From: Eonycteris spelaea
Lineage: Eukaryota; Chordata; Mammalia; Chiroptera; Pteropodidae
Reading direction: 5' to 3'
Length of the DNA: 64,000 nucleotides
NCBI GenBank assembly: GCA_003508835.1
Contig: PUFA01000092.1
Location: 1,054,001-1,118,000, forward strand
In this document: piece by piece, positions 56,759 to 64,000 of the stretch
How the letters are laid out: the number at the start of each line of letters is the position of its first letter
Position numbering within the stretch: the first letter of the stretch is position 1
Position numbers and translations under genes: made by a program
The notes under the pieces: generated by a model
What the model saw: only the letters and a program-made list of their open reading frames with translations
What the model was told of the DNA's origin: nothing
Database searches by the model: none

Positions 56759-57184
56759 TGTTGCTTTGAAAACTCCGAAGTACCCAGGGTGAAATTTGAA
56801 GCTGACCTTGTACATGGAGGGCAAGAAGAGACCTGAGAAAGAGACAAACCACTTCAGACTGAGATGTAGCAGGTTTAACAAGCAAGTGAACTTACTTATG
56901 AGGCTTGTCTTGGACAGCTGCACAACAGTAAATCTCTGCACCTGCCCTCTAGAATCTTAAAAGTTTATATAGAGACATTAACTGGATTCAGTCACATACT
57001 CAGCCCGAATAGTCTCAACAACCCTTACTCTCTCAAGGCTGTGTTCTTGAAACAGCTCCTAGTGCGGGAATGGTAGACAGAAAGTACATTCCAAGGGCGG
57101 GTAAGGTGTGAGGAGCCTCCAGTTGTCCAGGTCCAGCCTGCAGGTCAGTTGGTGGTCAGGATCTCTTGAAGACCTCCTCCAACA
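56759..57184 (-). repeat. 3' LTR of the provirus
   Basis: Shares with the right LTR long blocks such as 'aagtgaacttactta', 'cttgtcttggacagctg', 'ttaaaagtttatatagag', 'aactggattcagtca' and 'caaggctgtgt'. The minus-strand TATA box (TATATAAA, 56971-56964) is conserved. The ATTAAA polyadenylation signal seen in the other LTR is mutated here (plus 'tttaac' at about 56874). Confidence 0.88.
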
Positions 57185-57189
57185 TTTAT

Positions 57190-58125
57190 CCCTGGTGACT
57201 GGCTTTTACAATATTTGTCCCCCTCTTCTGCAATGTGCCCTGAGAGGCCAAGAAAGGGTTTCACTAGCACAGAGTGGCTCATTTGGAGCTGTCTGTCTAC
57301 ACTGAGGCAGATGCCACAGCAACACAACATGGGCACATACAAGAGAAAACACAGATAAAAATAATAATTCCTAAAATAAGTAATAATTTTTCCACCAAGA
57401 GCCCCATGATTCAAGCCATTGAATGGTTAAGTCCCCTAGGTTGGAGTTCAGCTCACTTAGGGTGTTCACTTGTGTCCTCATATGATTTAATAAAGATGAC
57501 ACACTAGACAATTTGTTGGAATATGTGACAGGTGCCTCCTTAGAAGGCATTAATAATGTCCGAGGCCATCCTATTCTGGAGGACATCTTTTCTCATAGGG
57601 ACAGGCTTTGTCAGCTATTATTTAAAACTTATCGGGTGAATGTAGTAAGGGTTTTCATATATGCTAGAACATCCTCCAGGCCAATGAAGGGGACAAAGAC
57701 ATTGGCCCAATGATTGTACCAGTGGAAAACAGAACATGCTTATCTCATGTCTGGACACCACGGGAGCAACAGAAGTCTAAACTACGAAAAACAGATATTT
57801 AGTGGAAACTTGTATGGGAAGGTTTTCCTCATCTATAAGGGTTATACTTGTGTGTGGCCTGATCCCCAGATGTTGATGTGGCTGCAGCTTTAGGAATTTG
57901 ATTTGGTGGTGCACACCATCCATGTTGGCAGGGGAGGCAGCACTGGGTATGAGGCAATAGCCTGGGGCATGCCAACCTGAGTTCCCAACTTTTCCCCTCT
58001 CAATGGGACCTATTCTATTTCAGTCATAGTACATTTCAGAAGATCCAGTTTGCAGCAGAACGACCAGATCCCAGTGGAGATTCAGTAATGCCTCCCTCAC
58101 CCAAGGGTGCAAAGTAACTCACCCA
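57190..58125 (-). pseudogene. env-like remnant (transmembrane subunit end)
   Basis: Between integrase and the 3' LTR, where env belongs. One minus-strand frame (57586-57371) has an amphipathic stretch with QWLESWGSWW, as in the membrane-proximal part of retroviral transmembrane subunits. The next frame (57414-57145) continues with a strongly hydrophobic, Cys-rich segment (FLLYVPMLCCCGICL) resembling a membrane anchor, and then runs into the LTR. The upstream part (57600-58125) has stops in every frame and no surface-subunit motif I can name. It is broken by at least one frameshift and many stops, so no functional Env. Env identity is inferred from position plus the hydrophobic anchor. Confidence 0.55.
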
Positions 58126-58129
58126 TCCC

Positions 58130-58925
58130 AGTGGGATGGCCCATTGCAAGTTCCAGCAGGTAATGCCTTTGCAAGGTGTGATGGGACATGGTGTTCTCAG
58201 TGGCATAGCACATCAACCCACAATGAGAACTGGGGCAATGGCTATTTTCCAAGATTTTTATGCTTTTATGGTATTAGGTGTCTCAGCAGGAGTCCCCAGT
58301 CTGGAATATGGGACAACAGTTCCTATTGGTTGATCATTTAAGTGTATTAAAGCCTGGGATAGTATTTAAGTCCATTCGGCCAAGGCGATTTTCCCTTAGT
58401 AATTTAATCTGCTGCATTAACATTCCAGTCTTCCTTTCTGCCAACCCTGCTGCTTGTGGGTTATAGAGGAGATGGAGCCTCCATTTAATGTTGCACATAT
58501 GACCTCTGAAATATGACCCCCCCACACACCAATCACTGTCTATTCAATGAGGGTGTCTGTACATGACGCTCAGTTTCTCTAACCTCTAATGGTAGCAGCC
58601 TGCTCTGCATGTGACAGAGGAAAACTTGAGTAGGCCAGGTACAGTGTCCACATAAACCAAGTTACATTTAAAGCCCTACTCAAAAAGAAGGGCTAATATA
58701 ATCAATTTGCCAGTCCCTCGCTTGTGGATAACTTCGGTAGATGGCCCCAGACTCCTTTGACAGTTGCCTTGGGTATCGTTTAGAACACATAGGACATGCT
58801 GTTACTGCATTAACCAAATCACTGTATTCTAAGGGCAATCTGGCATCCTTAACAACATGCCATTCCATCCAGTCACAAGGGTGACCATTCTTTCCATGCA
58901 CCCAATCTACTGTGCCTACACCTGC
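58130..58925 (-). pseudogene. pol remnant: integrase
   Basis: The minus frame at 58901-58680 has ACPMCSKRYP, the second Cys pair of the HHCC zinc-binding domain, then WQIDYI, which carries the first catalytic Asp of the integrase core. The frame at 58525-58334 carries YNPQAAGLAERKTGML, the conserved region around the catalytic Glu and the helix after it. Several stops and frameshifts lie between these landmarks. Integrase would insert viral DNA; this copy is dead. The YNPQAAG and WQIDY signatures fit class III or a related lineage better than typical gamma-type integrases, though I cannot settle this. Confidence 0.85.
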
Positions 58926-58949
58926 CCTCTGGCCTTGTAGAGTCAGTTG

Positions 58950-59380
58950 CTAGGGCTCGTACCTGGATGGGGACATCAGCTTCCTAATTACCAGGGGGTG
59001 TCAGCACCTAAGAGCCAAATGTGGAAGGCAGTGAGGACTGCCTAGAGCTCTTGCAGGCAGGCAAACCAAAATCTCTTTCCCCATACTTTGATTTTACAAG
59101 AGCTTATTCATGATCATCCATTTCTCATTTCTCATTTTCCGAGCCATAGGGTTCATTCCTTTAAACAGCCCAACTGTCAGTGCAAGGAGTTAACATCCAG
59201 GGCTCATGAGTCAAACATCTCTTGAGTTCAGCCCTCTGATTATTGCAATTTATTCCTGTTTTCATCCAGATGGTGTTAGTGTTGGGATGAATGGCAACTG
59301 CAGTCCATGTGGATGGGTTGCTCCAGCTAGACCCATCTGTATAGCAGGCATCTGTGGAATTTCTCCCATTCGCTCTCTAC
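58950..59380 (-). pseudogene. pol remnant: RNase H
   Basis: Minus-strand translation from about 59352 gives CYTDGSSWSNPSTWTAVA, with the first RNase H catalytic Asp (YTDGSS). Then come NQRAELK (catalytic Glu region) and TDSWAV (catalytic Asp region), after which a stop breaks the frame. Further text resembles the domain's end near 58990. It would degrade RNA in RNA-DNA hybrids during reverse transcription. It sits directly between the thumb/connection remnant and integrase, in normal pol order. Confidence 0.85.
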
Positions 59381-59460
59381 AGGGGCACTATGAGAATAGA
59401 GGCGGGAGCATTTGGATAATCTACATACTCTAAGGACCAAGTAGTACATGCATTTCTAGA

Positions 59461-59490
59461 GACAATGGGCTGGTAGACAATGGGCTGGTA
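59461..59490. repeat. 15-bp tandem duplication inside pol remnant
   Basis: 'gacaatgggctggta' occurs twice in direct succession, a local duplication after pol decayed. Confidence 0.9.
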
Positions 59491-59875
59491 GACAGGCACA
59501 CCAATTGGTCAAAGTGGGAGTTTGAGCCATGACAAGGGTGGGTCGATGGAATATATTCTCACCCACCCCTTGACAGCAAGAGAAGTTCTACCTATGATAT
59601 GCTATTCCTTTGTGAGAGATTCTACTTGTGTACACTGCTAGGAATTGTTGCTTCATGGAGGTATTTCAGTTTTTGCTCCCTTTTAGAGCTTGGATCAAAA
59701 CCTAGGGGTACATTCTCTTACTCAGTGCTCAATCCATACCTTTCAGAGTCACATCTAACTCAAATGGTAGCCCTGTTTGAGAGATGCCCAGAGATTTAAC
59801 CCACTTCACCAGTATTTTTGCCTTCTCAAAAGCAGCTTGATGATCAGTGCAACATCATAAATGTCTTGTCCCATG
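59480..59875 (-). pseudogene. pol remnant: reverse transcriptase thumb and connection
   Basis: Minus-strand text near 59850 reads DHQAAFEKAK, typical of the reverse transcriptase thumb/connection. It is followed by fragments resembling the 'GLPFELDV' (about 59770) and 'KQQFLAVYT' (about 59635) parts of the connection. The catalytic palm with its YxDD motif is absent: gag-like sequence abuts this point, so a deletion has removed protease and most of the polymerase domain. Confidence 0.7.
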
Positions 59876-59879
59876 ACTG

Positions 59880-60910
59880 GGCTCAGTATGGTTATCAGCA
59901 TCCCATACCAGGTACTAGGGGTAAACTGAATTATTTTGGCTTTTATTTCTTTAATAAATGTGGCCTGATCAGGGTCTTCAAAGATAGGGGCATAGATGGA
60001 CTGTCTCATTCCTAACTCCCTACAGATTTATTGTACCGCCTTTGTATTTCTAGTGTCCCATGTGCCCAGGTCCCCATTCATTAGGCCAACCCTTCCTACA
60101 GGCTAGAATAATCTAATCTATACAATAATGACTGTTTTGTAAGCACTCCTCACCCCAGTGTCTTGCAGGTGCTGCCAGAGGGTAGGGCATATGGTGATGC
60201 TGCTTATTTTCTTTGCCTCTTGCCTGGTCAGAGAAATGGCATCACCCCCATATTTCATAATCATAGTAACCATACCTGGAAATTTCCCTTGGCCTTTTGC
60301 TTGAACTTGGCATCTACATCAATAAGCCCAGTGGGTGTACATTGTTTCATCATGAGCATTTCTTGAATTGCAGTCTGCTCCACCGGCTGGGATTGACGTT
60401 ACTGTGCTTTTGCTTTTCTTTGTATTAGGGTCAGAAGGTTCAGGGAGTTTCATCCATTTTATTGTCAATCACCACAACATCCTCCTCTTTGTTCTCCTCA
60501 GTTTCCCAAGGATTCGATCTCTTAATACTCCACGCATGTTTTATAGCAGTGCCTGGACCTTAATCCATGACACCTTGTACCCTTCTAGCTTTGCAAAATG
60601 GCATACTAAGGTCTCCAACTTATTGTCCTGCTCTCCTACCTTGTCTGCCAACCTGAAGCTAGAAGAGTAGTAAACAACCACACTTTCTTTTATAACCTTG
60701 ACTCTTCTTCCAACTTTCTAAGTTGAGCTTAGCCTCTAGTTGGGCATTTGTAGCCAGCTGAACTGCCCCCAGTAGAGGCCAGCCCACTGCGGCAGCCATT
60801 CCTGCCTCTTCTTCACAGCAATGCGCTATGCACAATTTCCTAACTGAGTATGTCAAAACCAGCTTGCATTTTCCAGGCATCCTGTATTCACAGTAGTCTA
60901 CAAGCATTTA
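59880..60910 (-). pseudogene. gag-like remnant
   Basis: Occupies the gag position next to the 5' LTR. One minus frame (60907-60659) is Ala/Leu/Glu-rich (QLATNAQLEAKLNLESW), compatible with a gag N-terminal helical region. Another (60009-59806) reads TFIKEIKAKIIQFTPSTWYG, resembling a capsid helix-rich segment. Frames are broken repeatedly. No zinc-knuckle motif (CX2CX4HX4C) was seen; it may have gone with the deletion that joins this region to the pol thumb. Identification rests on position and general character. Confidence 0.5.
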
Positions 60911-61001
60911 ACTTATGGGCCACCCTTCCCCTTGTAGAGGGTGAGGGACAATGTGGGATATCCCACGTGAATGTCACTTTTCCAAGACCCATTTCTCCAG
61001 T

Positions 61002-61019
61002 CTCCTCGCTGTCTCACCA
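61002..61019 (-). other. Probable primer binding site of the provirus
   Basis: Two bases inside the 5' LTR, minus reads TGGTGAGACAGCGAGGAG. A PBS begins TGG, complementary to a tRNA CCA end. The 'CAGCGAG' part matches the tRNA-Thr-type PBS, but the bases in between do not, so the primer tRNA is uncertain. Confidence 0.5.
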
Positions 61020-61021
61020 AT

Positions 61022-61432
61022 TGTTGGTTTGAAATCTCAAGCACTTCCCAGGTGAAATCTGAAACTGGCCTCCATACACAGAGGGCAAAGAGAGATCAAA
61101 GAAAGAGGCAGACCACTCCAGATAGGTACATGGCAAGTTTAATAAACAAGTGAACTTACTTAAAAGGTTTGTCTTGGACAGCTGAAAGATGAGATCTCCT
61201 CACCTACCTTGCCAAGATCTTAAAAGTTTATATAGAGGCCTGAACTGGATTCAGTCATATATACTGTCCAGATGTTCTCAACAACCTCTTACTGTCTCAA
61301 GGCTGTGTCCTTGAAACGGTGTGGGAATCGTGGACAGAATATAGATTTTAAGGATGGGGTGGAGGCCTCCAAGCTGGGTCCAGCTTGTGGGTCAACCAGC
61401 AGTCACATACTCTTGATGATCTTTCTCCAACA
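61022..61432 (-). repeat. 5' LTR of the provirus
   Basis: TG..CA ends. The minus-strand TATA box (TATATAAA, plus 61227-61234) is followed about 85 bases downstream by ATTAAA (plus 'tttaat' at 61138-61143), a usable polyadenylation signal variant, in the order expected for U3-R-U5 on minus. Current promoter activity is unknown. Confidence 0.88.
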
Positions 61433-62985
61433 GTAGGAAAGTACCATGAAAAGAAGCACAAGTGTATAACAGCCCAGAATAAGAAATAATCAATCCTTCC
61501 TGTCTTTGGTGGTTCTCAGAAAGAGTAAAAAGTCCCAGTGGCATTCCTCCTTCCCCAGCTCTGCCACAAAGTGGACATGAAGTTCAATGGGAGGCAACGA
61601 TGAAAGAGGGCTTTTGCAGAAACAGACTTTCTTCTTTCATTTGGCTCAAAAAGGATGCTTGAGTCTCTTGCGATCCAATGAGCATTTAGAAAGTAGCCAG
61701 ATTTGAGCCATCTTACTGGTATCCTTCCTAAGAAGACTTTAGGTCAGAGGAGAAGACTAGAGTAGCAAATAGTAGTCCATGGGAGCAAAAGCTCAATGGG
61801 AGTCGGGAGAAGTCATTTTGGAAATAACCAGGGTGGTCAGGGCCTCTGCAGGCCTCTCTAAGAAACATACACAGGCACCCAGCAAGAGGAGCAGCATTTG
61901 GGCATGTGCTACCCAGTAAGTGTGACATTCAAGAGAGGATTCTAATGGCTCATGTTAAGTGGAAAAAACCTTCACCTCCTTTTTCTCTAGTCCTCTTTCC
62001 CTAACTCATTCTGAGAAGCTGGAGTGAGACAGCTGATCTACTACCTCTGCAGTACACATCCCTAAGTCTAAGTTCTGACTTTAAGAGAGAAAGGAAAATA
62101 AGTACAAAATTGAATTTGAGATTAAAATTTTCAAGTGGATTAAATTGCACTGGACTTGACTGGAATATTCATGCTTCAAATAATCTAAAAGCAATGGGAT
62201 CTATCTGAGGCATGTTAAGGGATAGGAAAAGAATATTCAACAGAACATAACTTTAGGCAGTGACTAATGAAGAATAAAAGTAGTTTTGCACTCCTTGATA
62301 TTAAGGATATTCAATAAACTAGTGTGTTACCAAGAAGTGGAATCCAAGCTGGACCAGGAAGGAAGGGAAAACAAGGAAGAGCTGATGGATGAGAAGAACA
62401 AGGAAGGTTCACTGCATTGAGTGTCATAATGAAGCTGAAAACAGTTGCAGTGGAGGTACTCAAGTAGGTTAGCTAGAAACCCAAGAAGAGTAGAGGGTCT
62501 AAATTAGTGATTTCAAGTCCAAGACAAGACCTTGGAGAGACTGAGTAGCTGAAGTTGAGTAAAAGAAAAAGTCTTTGATAATAAGATTGTTCAAATAACT
62601 GAGATAATGTTAGATTTGTTATCCACATGGATGGTTAAGATACCCTGACGTGGCAGACGCTGGGGTGGATAAAAGTACTAAATCCTCTACTGAATGGGGC
62701 AGAGTGACCATGAGGTAAATAGATGACAGTGGTGAAGAGTTGGGTAGGAACCTAAACAATAAAGGCTTTTTGTAGAAGGAAGGATTATTGTTCTGGAAAC
62801 GGTGCTGAGGAGTGAGGAGGACACGTTCCTACCCACCACATCTAGGAGCCATAAACAGTCTCTGCACTGTCTTCAGGGACATGCCAGGAAGGTGCTGGGG
62901 TTTTTCACTTAAAAGGCTAAGGATGTTAGGAAGTTCATTGAGAATGGAGTGGGAATTCCAGATTGTCCAGTGGAAAAGTTGGTTA
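61433..62985. other. No recognisable gene; unassigned sequence
   Basis: Purine-rich in places. A 66-codon minus frame (61928-61728) has no motif. The right part may already belong to the old repeat that is clear from about 62990. Confidence 0.35.
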
Positions 62986-62989
62986 TAAA

Positions 62990-63435
62990 AGAGAAATGGG
63001 TAAATGACAGACAGAGTCATGACTTGCAAAGAAACCTGTAAACCAATTGAAGAATGTTGAACAGGGTTTATATCTTTGGTAAATCACCCTGGCTTCTTTA
63101 TGGAAGGCTTATTTGAGGGGACCCAAGCTACAGGAAAAGAGACCATTTAAGAGACTATTATCATAGCCATGACAAGAAATTCTGAGAGTCTGAAGTTGAG
63201 TAGTAACAACAGGGTGATAAAGAGAAATACGTAGGAGCTCAATCAGCTAATATTTGATTAACTAGATATAAGAAGTGAAAGGAGGAAGAGTTTACAATGA
63301 TTCTCAAATTTCTAGCCTAAGGAACTTGGTAGTTGGTAGGGACAATGGAGGAAAATCTGATCTATGGAGAGATATGTTCAGATTTGGACATTGTGTCAAA
63401 GACTAAAGCCTTGAGTAGACACCCAGTATTTATTT
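62990..63435 (+). repeat. Old eutherian interspersed repeat, left part (family not named)
   Basis: 'atcaccctggcttctttatg' then 'gaccatttaagagactatta', 'tgattctcaaatttctagcc' and 'cagatttggacattgtg' match in order a widespread repeat (gatcactctggctgc..gaccagttaggaggctattgcagtagtcc..gactccaaggtttctggc..gttttggacatgtt). It resumes at 63845. Confidence 0.55.
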
Positions 63436-63840
63436 TCCCCTCTTCCATAGTAATAGAGTAGCTAATTTTTAGTTTGGCACAAGGCCACCCAAAATAAAGA
63501 AACATTTCACACTTGTAGCTAGATGTAGCCAAATGACTAAGTTCTAGCTAATGGTATGTAGTATAAATTGCTTTTATAAGTTGTGTTTGTAACTTTCAGG
63601 AAATGTCCTTAAAAGAAGGAGTTTTTCATCACTCTTTCCTCCTTCCTGCAGAGGGAATATGGGCACAATAGCTAGAGTTCTACTAAGCATCTTGGACCAA
63701 AGAAACTACAAAAAGCAGAGCAGCAAGATCGAAAAAGCCTTGGACTTTGACTTCTTAAACATGAGAAATAAATTTCTACTTATTTAAGCCACTGTTATTT
63801 TGTGACTTTGTCAGTCACAACTGAATCTAATCCTGCTAAA
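63436..63840 (+). repeat. Eutherian interspersed repeat inserted in the older repeat
   Basis: 'gccaaatgactaagttctag', 'tttcaggaaatgtccttaaa', 'gcatcttggaccaaagaaac' and 'ttaagccactgttattttgt' then 'cacaactgaatctaatcctg' match a common repeat. Its layout parallels 19395-19715. It splits the flanking repeat cleanly, so it arrived later. Class uncertain. Confidence 0.55.
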
Positions 63841-63844
63841 TATC

Positions 63845-64000
63845 AGATGTGTTAATTTTTGAAGTGTTTGTGGAACTTCAGGGAGGGGTACACAGTTGGA
63901 TACACTGATATGGAACCAAGCAAAAGATCAGTGTTGGAGACAGGGTCAGTAAGTGACCAGCATATAGGTCACTCCCTGAAAGCGAGTCCATGTGATTTTT
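63845..64000 (+). repeat. Old eutherian interspersed repeat, right part, cut by window end
   Basis: 'tgtgttaatttttgaagtgt', 'gtacacagttggatacactg', 'cagcatataggtcactccct' and 'gaaagcgagtccatgtgatt' continue the repeat of 62990-63435 (gacatgttaagtttgag..gcagttggatatatg..catcagcatatagatgg). Confidence 0.6.

Larger units (their letters stand above)
56759..61432 (-). mobile_element. Defective endogenous retrovirus provirus, minus strand, with two LTRs
   Basis: Two direct repeats of about 420 bp (56759-57184 and 61022-61432), each starting TGTTG and ending CCAACA on plus, bound about 3.84 kb of internal sequence. On minus the internal part reads gag-like, then reverse transcriptase thumb, RNase H, integrase and env-like sequence, so the 5' LTR is the right one. 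The LTRs differ at roughly a fifth of positions by eye, so the insertion is old. Protease and most of the reverse transcriptase are missing. Stops and frameshifts occur throughout. No matching 4-6 bp target duplication was found. The combination of a WQIDYI-type integrase with a downstream env leaves the class open (class I or class III). Confidence 0.88.

Noticed and set aside
57145..57414. An intact 89-codon membrane protein gene
   Set aside because: It starts inside decayed env, runs into the LTR, and sits in a provirus full of stops. It is a leftover anchor segment, not a gene.
56759..61432. A matching target-site duplication around the provirus
   Set aside because: The bases before 56759 (..agctg) and after 61432 (gtagg..) do not match at 4 to 6 bp. 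The duplication has decayed or the boundaries are slightly off.

Overview
This window is mammalian nuclear DNA from an AT-rich, gene-poor region, either a long intron or intergenic. No reading frame exceeds 158 codons. The longest frames are low-complexity translations of a GA tract or decayed retroelement protein. I found no exon, tRNA gene, working rRNA gene or CpG-island promoter of a host gene that I could defend. What can be annotated is a dense, layered set of retrotransposon fossils: MIR and L2 from early mammals, several generations of L1 and HAL1-type LINEs, LTR/ERV sequences, one hAT-type DNA transposon and microsatellites. All family names come from recognising consensus-like motifs by eye; no database was searched.

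Lineage. L1 5' and 3' ends resemble those of laurasiatherian (bat-type) L1s. There is no Alu, B1/B2, SINEC, Bov, PRE, ERE or VES-type SINE in 64 kb, and every L1 is broken. The only young-looking small retroelement is a 5S rRNA-derived copy with an A-rich tail and a perfect 10-bp target-site duplication. 5S-derived SINEs and loss of L1 activity are both reported for fruit bats (Pteropodidae), so a megabat is my best guess, held as inference.

Layout. 1-2.6 kb: a MIR and an antisense L1. 4.8-7.3 kb: a sense HAL1/L1 mosaic. 7.9-9.8 kb: a GA microsatellite, the 5S element, an L2 and a MIR. 10.0-12.2 kb: an antisense L1 with 5' UTR, ORF1, a deleted ORF2 and a 3' end. 14-16.6 kb: an L2-like piece, a hAT-like remnant and MIRs. 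18.4-22.3 kb: L2/L1 pieces and a long antisense L1/HAL1 5' region. 23.6-24.1 kb: two head-to-head MIRs. 26-29.8 kb: MIRs, an LTR-like repeat and a solo LTR with a 5-bp duplication. 32-34 kb: nested L1s and a MIR. 36-38.3 kb: GATA repeats, an L1 carrying a hAT insertion, and older repeats. 40.4-41.9 kb: a compact, internally deleted sense L1 with an 11-bp duplication. 44-46.1 kb: old repeats and a CG/CA tract. 46.3-51.8 kb: a long antisense L1. 52.4-56 kb: MIRs, a CT tract and a minus-strand ERV 3' part. 56.8-61.4 kb: a minus-strand provirus with two LTRs and gag, pol and env remnants. 63-64 kb: one old repeat split by another.

The most interesting observation is that the two internally deleted L1s at 10.0-12.2 kb (minus) and 40.4-41.9 kb (plus), about 31 kb apart, share the same breakpoint joining the ORF2 endonuclease region to the ORF2 C-terminus. 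This points to a propagating, non-autonomous deleted L1 lineage, comparable in principle to HAL1, rather than to two unrelated deletions. No genes cooperate in a pathway here; the functional story is parasitic-element turnover.
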